A stretch of 62,406 bases of DNA from Desulfobulbus sp. Tol-SR. Its GTDB lineage: Bacteria > Desulfobacterota > Desulfobulbia > Desulfobulbales > Desulfocapsaceae. The notes under the pieces were generated by a model. That model did not search any database. It was given only the letters and a program-made list of their open reading frames with translations, and had not been told where the DNA came from. The DNA is taken from the NCBI GenBank assembly GCA_000769715.1, contig JROS01000044.1, positions 5,454-67,859 on the forward strand, written 5' to 3'. The position numbers and the translations under genes were made by a program. This document shows, in pieces, positions 38,410 to 46,574 of the stretch (position 1 is the first letter of the stretch; every line of letters starts with the position of its first letter).

Positions 38410-39358
38410 CCCCAACGTTTTTCAGCATTTCCAGCAACGCGGCCGATGCCATCCGGAGTTGCTTGAAATTTTCAAATTTGATCGAGAGACACACTTCATC
38501 CGTTTCAAAGGCCTGACTGTGGACAACGGTGCAGGAGGGAGGGAGGGCCAGCGCGGAAACGCGAACCTTGAATGACTGGTCATCTCCATAGACAGATGGA
38601 GTCGCCATCTGCTGCAGGATGGCCAGCAGGTTCTGGACCTTCTGCGGTGCATTCATCTGCCGGTGCTGGAGGATTTCCTGGAGGGGCGGCAGGGCGAGAA
38701 TAGCGGTAATGCTTGTTTCTCTCCGCATCGCGATATCTCTGGCCAAGGAAAAAAAACGCCGTTGTTTGCCACCACCCATCTGAAAATCAGAAAACAGATC
38801 AGCCAGTTGGATCCTGTCATCAGCCTTGAGTCGCAACAGCTCGAACGCCAATACCTCTGAGATGAATCGATGATGGACGTGATTTTGAAGACTGTATTCC
38901 AGGGTCAGAAGCCGGTTGTATCTTGCTAAAAGCGAAATACTGTTTCTGCCGGTGAGGCTGAAAAGGAACAGTTGCGCAATTTCTTCCGAGGTCAGGTAAT
39001 CGCCGCAGATCTTTAAAAAATAAGCTGTCTCCATTGGGGAGAGTGGAGCGCAGCAGCCTTGGGATGCCAGAAGGAATGAGAGGACATCCTGCGGAGGGGT
39101 GGCCAGCGGTACAACGAGGCATGGGCATTCATTCAGGGCGAGGATTTTCCTGGCCGCCTGCAATCGTTTTCTGCCGTCAATAATTTCGAACCCTCCATCA
39201 GCAAGTTCGAGAAGGAGGGGTGGGTGAAGGATGCCGGTCTTCCCAATGGATTGGCTGAGACTGACTGGGAATTCAACCCCGAGAAACGGATGGATATTCC
39301 AGCGACGTGCATCAGCAATGCAATCAAGCCGGACGATTGAAAATTCTGGACGCGACAT
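38396..39358 (-). CDS. Orphan ParB/Srx-domain protein
   Basis: 320 residues from ATG 39358 (MSRPEFSIVRLDCIADA). Residues ~10-100 resemble a ParB N-terminal nucleotide-binding domain: SIGKTGILHPPLLLEL followed by FEIIDGRKRLQAARK, equivalent to the ParB GERRxRA box. A helical middle region (MIDDLE ~120-200) could be the helix-turn-helix. No ParA is adjacent, and the C-terminus has no familiar dimerisation domain, so it is not the chromosomal ParB. Function unknown. Longer starts (to 39484) cross a terminator hairpin and are unlikely. Confidence 0.65.
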   Translation of the reverse strand: MSRPEFSIVRLDCIADARRWNIHPFLGVEFPVSLSQSIGKTGILHPPLLLELADGGFEIIDGRKRLQAARKILALNECPCLVVPLATPPQDVLSFLLASQGCCAPLSPMETAYFLKICGDYLTSEEIAQLFLFSLTGRNSISLLARYNRLLTLEYSLQNHVHHRFISEVLAFELLRLKADDRIQLADLFSDFQMGGGKQRRFFSLARDIAMRRETSITAILALPPLQEILQHRQMNAPQKVQNLLAILQQMATPSVYGDDQSFKVRVSALALPPSCTVVHSQAFETDEVCLSIKFENFKQLRMASAALLEMLKNVGVSDK

Positions 39359-39415
39359 TCGTCGTACCGCTGGTATCTCTATACTGTAAAGATATTCAGC
39401 CGAGGAGTATATACT

Positions 39416-39446
39416 GAAAAACCCGGGACGAGGTCTCATCCCGGGT
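39416..39446 (-). terminator. Rho-independent terminator, probably for ihfA
   Basis: Stem ACCCGGGACGAG/CTCATCCCGGGT (one mismatch) with a 2-nt gap, followed on the minus strand by five T. It lies 212 bp after the ihfA stop with a repeat element between. Confidence 0.7.
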
Positions 39447-39507
39447 CGTACAAATCTCAGAAAGGGCACACAAACAAGCCTCATGCATAATGAGCGTCTG
39501 CCTGCCC

Positions 39508-39578
39508 TGTCGTTGCGACTGCAGGAAGAAATCTCCGGCGCCTAGGTACGATATTTCCCGCTATCGCTCGAAATGACA
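39508..39578 (-). repeat. Dispersed palindromic intergenic element, core copy 3
   Basis: Read on the minus strand: left arm TGTCATTTCGAGCGATAGCG, right arm GAGATTTCTTCCTGCAGTCG and on to ACGACA, the same architecture as the elements at 5122 and 36670. It lies between ihfA and its terminator, so it would be transcribed as a hairpin in the ihfA 3' region. Confidence 0.7.
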
Positions 39579-39657
39579 TGAAATCGCGTCTCTTCCGTTT
39601 TTGCCCACGGACAATTTCTTCATCCTGCAGGTGATTCAAACAGTAAAAATATTTTTT

Positions 39658-39945
39658 TCAGGATGCGTTTATCTTGTCACGGAGGATGCCCGACGGTTTG
39701 AAGGTGACGACCCTCCGCGCATCAAGAGTCAGCTCGTCGCCGGTCTGGGGGTTGCGTCCCCGTCGAGCATTTTTGTCTTTTACGTTGAATTTGCCAAAGC
39801 CGCTGAGCAGCAGGTCGGAGCCTTCGATCAACGAATTTTTCGATAACCGGAGAAATGCCTCGACAGCATCGGTTGCCTGGGCCTTGGTCAGGTTTTCATG
39901 GTTCTTGTAAACTTGCTGCACCATATCCGCTTTTGTCAGAGTCAT
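39658..39945 (-). CDS. ihfA: Integration host factor alpha-type DNA-bending protein
   Basis: 95 residues from ATG 39945 (MTLTKADMVQQVY), with GGAGG upstream. HU/IHF fold: SGFGKFNVKDKNARRGRNPQTGDE carries the intercalating-Pro arm (GRNPxTG), followed by DARRVVTFKPS. The ARRVVTF stretch favours IHF-alpha over HU. A consensus-like promoter lies about 45 bp upstream. Confidence 0.9.
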   Translation of the reverse strand: MTLTKADMVQQVYKNHENLTKAQATDAVEAFLRLSKNSLIEGSDLLLSGFGKFNVKDKNARRGRNPQTGDELTLDARRVVTFKPSGILRDKINAS

Positions 39946-39990
39946 ACGGCCTCCATCATTTTCTGAATGATTTGCATTGGTTTCTATCTG

Positions 39991-40018
39991 ATCATATATC
40001 TTCAACACAGAATGTCAA
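39991..40018 (-). promoter_or_regulatory. Sigma-70-like promoter of ihfA
   Basis: On the minus strand TTGACA (40018-40013), 16-bp spacer, TATGAT (39996-39991). Predicted start about 40 nt before the ihfA ATG. Confidence 0.65.
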
Positions 40019-40114
40019 TGTGAGGGAATTAAATTACGGAATATATTTATATATTAACCTCAAACAGTTGAGTGGCCCGCTGCGGACAAACCGCGTCGTC
40101 GATACAATCCACCA

Positions 40115-41320
40115 TCAAACAAGTCCGCCAATCTTAAAGATCGGCAGATACATGGCGACAACTATGCCGCCGATCATTCCACCGAGAAAGACCATCATGA
40201 ACGGTTCAATCATCGCGGTCAGGTTTTCCACGGCCTGGTTCACTTCTTCATCATAGAAATCAGCGATCTTTTCGAGCATGCTGTCGAGGGCACCTACCGA
40301 CTCGCCGACATTGATCATTTGCACGACCATATTGGGGAAAACCCCGCTTTCTTCCAGCGGATCGGCAATCGGTCGCCCTTCAGCGATCGAATCGGCAACC
40401 TTGAAGACGGCCAATTCGACGATTTTGTTGCCCGAGGTCTTGGCGACAACCTGGAGGGCTTCAAGGATTGGGACACCGGCATGAAGCATGGTGCTGAGGG
40501 TGCGGGTGAACTTGGCAACGGCCACTTTTCGCAGCAGCATTCCAAAAACCGGAGCCTTCAGCGAATATTTATCAAAAAATAGCCGTCCTTTCTCGGTGTT
40601 ATATACCTTTTTGAATAGTATAACGAGAAGAACCAGGAGGATGAGCAGAACGAAAAAATAATCCTTGACCAGGTTACTGAGGTTGACCAGAAATAAAGTC
40701 GGGAGCGGCAGGGTACTGCCAAAACTCTCGAACATGGTACTGAAAACCGGAATGACAAATATCAGGATGACAGCAAGAATGAGTAGAGATATCGACAGGC
40801 AGATCGCGGGATAGGTCATGGCCCCCTTGATCTTCTTTTTCAAGGCCATTGATTTTTCCAGGAAACCGGCAAGACGCATAAGAATGGTATCAAGAATACC
40901 ACCGGTTTCTCCGGCTTCAATCATGTTGCTGAACAGGTTGTCAAAGACTTTGGGATGTTTCCGCATCGAGTCGGCAAGGGTGGATCCTGCCTCGACATCG
41001 GAACGGATCGTACCGAGAATTTTCTTGAAGGTTGAATTATCTTGTTGTTTTTCCAGGATTTCCAGGCCTTGGACGAGAGGCAGGCCGGCATCGATCATCG
41101 TTGAGAGTTGACGGGTGAAGATAACAACATCTTTTCCTGTTACTTTAGGCTGGAAAAACGGGACGTTAGCGAAGAGATCCTTTGGTTTTTCCTTGATGAC
41201 GGGATTGACAATCCGCAGACGTTTGAGCTGGGCCAAAACAGCAGACTGATCGGGCGCTTCGATCTCTCCTTTACGTTTTTCACCCTGGGAATTCTTTCCT
41301 TTCCAAATATATGCAGGCAT
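40115..41320 (-). CDS. pilC: Type IV pilus inner-membrane platform protein PilC
   Basis: 401 residues. N-terminal YIWKGKNSQGEKRKGEI and two T2SF domains (about 70-195 and 270-395), each with the FTRQLSTMIDAGLPLVQGLE / FTRTLSTMLHAGVPILEALQ pattern; three membrane helices. Pilus-type rather than GspF judged from the N-terminus. No pilB, pilT or pilin genes are adjacent. AGGAGG precedes ATG 41320. Confidence 0.9.
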   Translation of the reverse strand: MPAYIWKGKNSQGEKRKGEIEAPDQSAVLAQLKRLRIVNPVIKEKPKDLFANVPFFQPKVTGKDVVIFTRQLSTMIDAGLPLVQGLEILEKQQDNSTFKKILGTIRSDVEAGSTLADSMRKHPKVFDNLFSNMIEAGETGGILDTILMRLAGFLEKSMALKKKIKGAMTYPAICLSISLLILAVILIFVIPVFSTMFESFGSTLPLPTLFLVNLSNLVKDYFFVLLILLVLLVILFKKVYNTEKGRLFFDKYSLKAPVFGMLLRKVAVAKFTRTLSTMLHAGVPILEALQVVAKTSGNKIVELAVFKVADSIAEGRPIADPLEESGVFPNMVVQMINVGESVGALDSMLEKIADFYDEEVNQAVENLTAMIEPFMMVFLGGMIGGIVVAMYLPIFKIGGLV

Positions 41321-41708
41321 TTTTGCCTCCTATGGTGTAAGGGCCTGAAGTTGAGGGGAAAAAACGTTTAAGAGGACTCGTAAAATAAAACCCATAATAT
41401 ATCACATGGTTGTAAAATACAAGGCAATCACTTTGAAAACAATCCTTTTTTTTTCAGAAAGTTGAGCCTGCAGCAAAAATATCGGATACGATCTGGATAA
41501 TCGGCGCCGAGAGTGTGACTCGGTGAAAACGGTAAATTTAAGCGGTAAGGAAGCCTGTGGAATAAATCTTTTTCCTTGCCAACGAAAGGGGGATACATTA
41601 AAATCTTTTGTTCGAGATTTATATTTTGGCAATGCGTCATTGATAGCTTGTTCTTGCCGACTGTGGTGCTGGCAGGATGAGAAATATCGGAAAAATCTGG
41701 AGGATACC
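41321..41708. other. Divergent intergenic region pilC / PxxKW gene
   Basis: 388 bp, AT-rich, holding the 5' regions of two divergent genes. ORFs here have no ribosome-binding site or family resemblance. I see no RNA gene or clear promoter pair. Confidence 0.4.
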
Positions 41709-41957
41709 ATGCAGAAACTGGCTGCAGTGAATTATGGTGATGGCAGACATAAAACTATTATCGAGAAATGCGAGGGATGCGAGCGGATTGTTGAAGAAGC
41801 CGATGCACGATATTGTCAGAGCTATCTCAATCCCCTGGCAAAATGGAAGCTGGGATTCTGCAATTTTGCCACCCACGCCAAGCCCGAGATAAAGGTTGCC
41901 AAGATCAGGGTCAACCCGCTGAAGGCTGCCAAGCGAGCTTCGAAATCGAAGAAATAG
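41709..41957 (+). CDS. PxxKW-family small Cys-rich protein
   Basis: 82 residues from ATG 41709, preceded by GGAGG. Four Cys, arranged CEGCERIV, RYCQSY and GFCNF, with the family name motif NPLAKWKLG and a basic C-terminus (NPLKAAKRASKSKK). Short proteins of this type recur in sulfate- and metal-reducing Desulfobacterota; the function is unknown and a metal-binding role is only suggested by the Cys. A terminator follows its stop. Confidence 0.75.
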   Translation: MQKLAAVNYGDGRHKTIIEKCEGCERIVEEADARYCQSYLNPLAKWKLGFCNFATHAKPEIKVAKIRVNPLKAAKRASKSKK

Positions 41958-41979
41958 CCTTAAAATAATACCACTTCAC

Positions 41980-42016
41980 AAAAGGCACCCCCGGTGTTCA
42001 TCCGATGGTGCCTTTT
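41980..42016 (+). terminator. Bidirectional rho-independent terminator
   Basis: Stem AAAAGGCACC/GGTGCCTTTT, 17-nt loop. It lies between the convergent PxxKW gene and UDP-sugar dehydrogenase gene and can serve both. Confidence 0.8.
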
Positions 42017-42039
42017 GTATTTATCATGCATGTCCCGGG

Positions 42040-43350
42040 CTATGATCGTCCTACCCCGGCGTAGATAAATCCTTTGTCCTTCATTTTTTGCGGTTCATAC
42101 ACATTGCGGAGGTCGATGAATATCCTCCCCTGCATCTCCTGCATGAGGCGGTCGAGATCAAGCGCCCGGTACTGGTTCCATTCGGTCATGAGGACCACGG
42201 CGTCGGCGTCTTTACAGGCCTCATACGCATCCTGGGTGTATTCGATGCCTTGCGGCAGGTACTTTTGCGCCTCGACCATTCCCTGCGGGTCATGTGCCTT
42301 GATGCGGGCGCCTTTTTCCAGCAGTGCGGGGATGATGGTGATGGCCGGCGCATCGCGCATATCATCGGTTTCAGGCTTGAAGGTGAGGCCGAGAAAGGCG
42401 ATGGTCTTGCCGGCTTCCGATCCAGCAAGCATATCCCTGATCTTTTTGACCATCTTGGCCTTCTGGGCGGCATTGACCTCTACCGCGGCCTCGACGATTC
42501 TGAGGTTCTGTCCATGTTCCTGGGCGATGCGCATCATCGCCAGGGTGTCTTTGGGGAAACACGATCCGCCGTAACCTGGTCCCGGATGCAGGAATTTCTT
42601 GCCGATCCGGCCGTCCATGCCGATACCCTTGGCGAGGGACACGACATCGGCCCCCAGGCTGTCGCAGAGAAGAGCGATTTCATTGATAAAACTGATCTTG
42701 ATCGCCAGAAAGGCATTGGCGGCGTACTTGGTCAGTTCTGCCGTCTCGATGTCAGTTTTTACAATCGGCGTTTCCTGAAGGTACAGGGGCTTGTAGATCT
42801 CTCTGAGAATGTTTTCGGCCTTCAGGGATTCGATCCCGATGACAACCCTGTCCGGATGCATGAAATCAGCAATTGCGGCTCCCTCGCGCAAAAACTCCGG
42901 GTTGGAGGCGACATCGAAGTCGGCCTCGGGATTCACTTCACGAATGATGCGGGCAACCTGGCGGGCGGTTCCTACCGGAACGGTGCTCTTGTCAACGATT
43001 ACCGTGTAACCTTTCAGGTGAGGAGCAATTTCTTTCGTAGCTTCAAATATATAGGTTAGATCGGCATACCCGTCTCCTCGCCTGCTGCTTGGGGTTCCGA
43101 CAGCCATGAAGACCGCGTCGGCCATGGCGACGGCACCGGCGATATCAGTCGTAAAGGTCAGGCGCCTTTCCCTGGTGTTTTTTTGCACCAGCGTGTCGAG
43201 CCCCGGCTCGTAAATGGGAATCTGTCCTTCAAGCAGGGTTTGGATCTTATCCTCGTCCTTGTCGACGCAGGTGACATGGTGGCCAAACTCGGCGAAGCAT
43301 GTTCCTGTCACAAGTCCGACGTATCCTGTTCCTATTATTGTGATTTTCAT
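42040..43350 (-). CDS. ugd: UDP-glucose 6-dehydrogenase family protein
   Basis: 436 residues. NAD fold IIGTGYVGLVTGTCFAEFGH, VGTPSSRRGDGYADL, VDKSTVPVGTA, substrate region ELTKYAANAFLAIKISFINE and catalytic Cys in GPGYGGSCFPKDT. It oxidises UDP-glucose to UDP-glucuronate, a precursor for surface polysaccharides and for UDP-xylose-type sugars. UDP-glucose is the most likely substrate, though a related UDP- or GDP-sugar cannot be excluded. Confidence 0.93.
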   Translation of the reverse strand: MKITIIGTGYVGLVTGTCFAEFGHHVTCVDKDEDKIQTLLEGQIPIYEPGLDTLVQKNTRERRLTFTTDIAGAVAMADAVFMAVGTPSSRRGDGYADLTYIFEATKEIAPHLKGYTVIVDKSTVPVGTARQVARIIREVNPEADFDVASNPEFLREGAAIADFMHPDRVVIGIESLKAENILREIYKPLYLQETPIVKTDIETAELTKYAANAFLAIKISFINEIALLCDSLGADVVSLAKGIGMDGRIGKKFLHPGPGYGGSCFPKDTLAMMRIAQEHGQNLRIVEAAVEVNAAQKAKMVKKIRDMLAGSEAGKTIAFLGLTFKPETDDMRDAPAITIIPALLEKGARIKAHDPQGMVEAQKYLPQGIEYTQDAYEACKDADAVVLMTEWNQYRALDLDRLMQEMQGRIFIDLRNVYEPQKMKDKGFIYAGVGRS

Positions 43351-43398
43351 AAATATTCCCGTTGTGCTGATTTGTGCTGATATTTGTTGCGGTCGAAT

Positions 43399-44094
43399 TT
43401 ATGCCCTGACGGGGCGATGTCCGAATAGAGCCGTGCCGATGCGAACCATGGTGGCGCCTTCCTCGATTGCAATCTTGAAGTCGTCCGACATCCCCATGGA
43501 CAGTGCAACATGCCGGTTATCGTGGAATAATCCTTTAGCGGCCATTTTTTCGGCAAGATGGCGGAGGGCCTTGAACCAGGGGCGGGTTGCCTCCGGGTCC
43601 GGTGAGAGAGGGGGGATGGTCATCAAGCCGATGACTTCAATCCTTGGGAGGAGCTGAATCTGTCGTAACAACTCCTCCACATGTTCAGGCACGGTCCCCG
43701 ACTTGTTCGGATCGTTGCCGATATTGACCTGAATCAGGATTTTCAGGTTCCTGCCCAATACATTCAGGTGTTTGTTGAGGGCCTCGGCGAGCCTGAGGCT
43801 GTCGACGGTCTCGATGACGGAAGAGATGCGGGCGGCAATTTTTGCCTTGTTGGTCTGGAGATGGCCGATGAAATGAAGTTCGATGGCACCCTCCAGTTCA
43901 TTCCACTTCTGTTCAGCTTCCTGAATGTAATTTTCCCCGAACGTCCGTTGCCCATGCTGCAGGGCTTCGCGCATTGAGGAAACCGGAATCGTTTTTGAAA
44001 CGGCGATCAGTTGAATATCTTCAGGATTTCTCTGGCAACGAAGGGCGCAGCGATTGATCGTTTCCTTGATCCGCTGGAGATTGTCTGCAATCAT
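43399..44094 (-). CDS. yggS: PLP homeostasis protein YggS/PROSC
   Basis: 231 residues, alanine-racemase-like barrel. PLP lysine in LIAVSKTIP, then FGENYIQEAEQKW, FIGHLQTNKAK, QVNIGNDPNKSG and LSMGMSDDFKIAIEEGATMVRIG. Buffers pyridoxal phosphate in the cell. Between tatD and ugd on the minus strand. Confidence 0.95.
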   Translation of the reverse strand: MIADNLQRIKETINRCALRCQRNPEDIQLIAVSKTIPVSSMREALQHGQRTFGENYIQEAEQKWNELEGAIELHFIGHLQTNKAKIAARISSVIETVDSLRLAEALNKHLNVLGRNLKILIQVNIGNDPNKSGTVPEHVEELLRQIQLLPRIEVIGLMTIPPLSPDPEATRPWFKALRHLAEKMAAKGLFHDNRHVALSMGMSDDFKIAIEEGATMVRIGTALFGHRPVRA

Positions 44095-44114
44095 GATCAG
44101 GTAGCACTCACCAT

Positions 44115-44939
44115 TTAATGGAGACCGGGATTGAACAGGACTAGAGCGTTCGCCGTAGTCGCCCGGGCAAGATGTTCAAGCGGAATGTTGCGGAGATCGG
44201 CAATACAGGCCGCCGTGGCAAGTATGTATGCGGGTTCGTTACGTTTCCCTCTCCAGGGTTGCGGCGCGAGGTATGGACCGTCGGTTTCAAGCAACATGGA
44301 GGTGAGAGGTATTTTCCTTGCGACTTCCCGCAGAGTGCCGGCATTCTTGAAGGTTATTATGCCTGGAATAGAGAGGAAAAATCCAAGTTCGATCGACCTG
44401 CGTGCAATGCTGTAATCACCGGAAAAACAATGCATGACACCGCCCGCGGGGAAGGGGCCGCACCGCTCGAGTATGCCCAGCACGTCCTCGTGAGCGTCCC
44501 GGTCATGGATAATCACCGGCAGATTGAGGGTCTTGGCCAGTTCCAACTGGATACGGAAATGCAGTTGTTGCTGTTCCGCGGGGCAGTACTTTTTTGCGTA
44601 ATCAAGCCCGATTTCTCCGTAACCAACAATATAGTTCCGGTTTTCCTCGACAAGTTTGACAATATCAGCATAGGTGCTTTCAACAGAGGTAGGCAGGTCG
44701 TGGGGATGGATCCCTACTGCTGCCTTGACACCTGGATATCTTCTCGCCAGGGCCACCGCCTTTTTTGAGCTCTCGAGAGAGATACCGATCGTGATAATTT
44801 TTTCGACTTTTTTTTGCCGTGCCCGTTCGATAACAGCGTCAAGATCACCGGCATAATCGTTCATGTCGAGATGGCAGTGTGTATCGATAATGCATGTATC
44901 TTCAGGCAGGTCGGGGAAAAGATGTCTTGGGTCATTCAC
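44115..44939 (-). CDS. tatD: TatD family metal-dependent DNase
   Basis: 274 residues. Metal ligands in IDTHCHLDMNDY, GEIGLDYAK, IIHDRDAHED, MHCFSGD and LLETDGPYLAPQPWRGKRNEP. The family has 3'-5' exonuclease and D-aminoacyl-tRNA deacylase-like activities. It is 20 bp upstream of yggS in the same operon. Confidence 0.95.
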   Translation of the reverse strand: MNDPRHLFPDLPEDTCIIDTHCHLDMNDYAGDLDAVIERARQKKVEKIITIGISLESSKKAVALARRYPGVKAAVGIHPHDLPTSVESTYADIVKLVEENRNYIVGYGEIGLDYAKKYCPAEQQQLHFRIQLELAKTLNLPVIIHDRDAHEDVLGILERCGPFPAGGVMHCFSGDYSIARRSIELGFFLSIPGIITFKNAGTLREVARKIPLTSMLLETDGPYLAPQPWRGKRNEPAYILATAACIADLRNIPLEHLARATTANALVLFNPGLH

Positions 44940-45483
44940 TGAAAAATCCTCCAGCCCTTACATAGCAAATATTGGAATTGCCCGCAATGAGGAAGAATCT
45001 CAAGGGTTGCCCTCGATCGTCCGATCCCAACAACCGGTGGAGTCTGCGGATTGAAAGGATGGATGCGGGGGATCAGGGAATGACCTCTCCCTTGCAGGTC
45101 TCCAGGGATAGGGCAGGCATGCTGTTCAGGGGGATTGGTCTATTTCTGCCTGAAATCAAAGGAAATATTTGATAATTACCTGGTATGAAACTGATTTTTC
45201 AGAAAAAGAAAAAATTTTCTTCATATAATCAACAAACTATCGTATAGTGAAATACTTCCGGAAGGGGCATTCTCGATGAACACGCGAAGGATTTTCGCAG
45301 CCGGCTGATAGGCGCAATACAATATTCTGCGTCTGTTGTCTGTTCTCTGTTGTTGATTCTAAAATTTATATATTCGGGATTTATTTTGAGTTGATACAAG
45401 GTTATCAATTGAGTCAAGATATCTCTTGATCGTTTAAAATTTAATCGTGTCCAGTGACAAACAACCACCTAGAGGAAAACCGC
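44940..45483. other. Intergenic region upstream of the roadblock/MglA operon
   Basis: 544 bp, AT-rich towards its right end. No gene is supported. It holds a pair of short palindromes close to the roadblock gene. Confidence 0.4.
45391..45429. promoter_or_regulatory. Paired palindromes upstream of roadblock gene
   Basis: TTGATA-N6-TATCAA at 45391-45408 and TCAAGA-N4-TCTTGA at 45414-45429, both perfect, ending 54 bp before the start codon. This spacing suits regulator binding. No clear -10/-35 pair was found. Confidence 0.4.
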
Positions 45484-45882
45484 ATGAATTATGGGATTGT
45501 CAGTCAGGAGCAACTTGAGCAGATAGATGTGATCTTGACGGAAAAGCTGATCAAACTCGGTGTCGACTGCGTCATAATCATAGATATGGCAGGGAATATT
45601 ATCACTGCCAGGGATAATGGTGAAAGCAAATACGATGTGTACTCCTTCGCTGCCCTGGCCGCCGGGAATTTTGCCACGGTTGATGCGATGGCCAAACTCG
45701 TTGGCGAACAGGAATTTTCTTTACTTTTTCATAAAGGGCAGGATTCGAATATTCATTTCAGTAAGATAGACGATGAATTGCTGCTTATTTCGATGTTCGG
45801 CAAGGATATATCGTTAGGATTTCTTCGTCTCAACGTTGTCGATGTGATCGAGAAAATCAGGAAAATCTGGAACAAGAAATAA
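45484..45882 (+). CDS. Roadblock/LC7 domain protein (MglB-like)
   Basis: 132 residues from ATG 45484 with GAGGAAA upstream. The roadblock fold is seen in VDCVIIIDMAGNIITARDNG, FAALAAGNFATVDAMAKLVG and the strand/helix end ISLGFLRLNVVDVIEKI. Roadblock proteins such as MglB act as GTPase-activating dimers for MglA. It is 73 bp upstream of an MglA GTPase. Sequence similarity to MglB itself is weak by eye. Confidence 0.85.
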   Translation: MNYGIVSQEQLEQIDVILTEKLIKLGVDCVIIIDMAGNIITARDNGESKYDVYSFAALAAGNFATVDAMAKLVGEQEFSLLFHKGQDSNIHFSKIDDELLLISMFGKDISLGFLRLNVVDVIEKIRKIWNKK

Positions 45883-45955
45883 GCGTGAACGGATTTGCCG
45901 CAGTACGACGATCAAGGGTCAATGAGCAGAGCAACAACTGGGGAGGGAGGGTCCT

Positions 45956-46561
45956 TTGAGCTTTATCAATCTGAAAGATAAGGTTGTGCAGGTCAAAATC
46001 GTCTATTACGGACCTGGACGAGGCGGCAAGACGACCAATCTCGAATACATCAATCGCACGTATCGCAAGCAGATACTCTCCGAGATGGTCAGCCTGAAAA
46101 CGCATGGAGACAGGACGTTGTTCTTTGATTTCCTGCCGTTCGATATGGGACAGATCAAGGGATATGACATCAAGATTCAACTGTATACAGTCCCCGGTCA
46201 GGTGAAATACAACGCCACCAGAAAACTCGTTCTGCGCGGAGTGGACGGATTGGTTTTCGTGGCTGATGCGATGGAGAAACAACGGGAAAAGAACATACGT
46301 TCATTGAACCAGCTTCACGAAAATCTTCAATCGTACAAAGAGAGCATATTCAAAATCCCACTGGTCATGCAATACAACAAGGTCGATCTCAAGGAGCATG
46401 GCATTCCTATCCTGCCGATAGAGGTACTGCAGAAGGATTTGAACAGTAGATTACAGGTACCTTATTTTGAGGCAAGCGCATTAACCGGATATAATGTTGC
46501 GGCAACTTTGAAAAAAATCATTTCTTCGACAGTTGTTTCAATACAGAAAAAACTACTCTGA
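45956..46561 (+). CDS. mglA: MglA-family small Ras-like GTPase
   Basis: 201 residues starting at TTG 45956 with GGGAGGGAGG upstream. It begins SFINLKDKVVQVKIVYYGPG, very close to Myxococcus MglA. P-loop YGPGRGGKTTNLEYI, the intrinsic Arg-finger segment GDRTLFFDFLP, switch II TVPGQVKYNATRKL, and the guanine-specificity motif QYNKVDL are intact. MglA sets polarity and motility in Myxococcus; homologues in non-gliding bacteria are poorly understood. The downstream giant protein starts 13 bp after the stop. Confidence 0.93.
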   Translation: MSFINLKDKVVQVKIVYYGPGRGGKTTNLEYINRTYRKQILSEMVSLKTHGDRTLFFDFLPFDMGQIKGYDIKIQLYTVPGQVKYNATRKLVLRGVDGLVFVADAMEKQREKNIRSLNQLHENLQSYKESIFKIPLVMQYNKVDLKEHGIPILPIEVLQKDLNSRLQVPYFEASALTGYNVAATLKKIISSTVVSIQKKLL

Positions 46562-46574
46562 GAGAGAAGGTACG

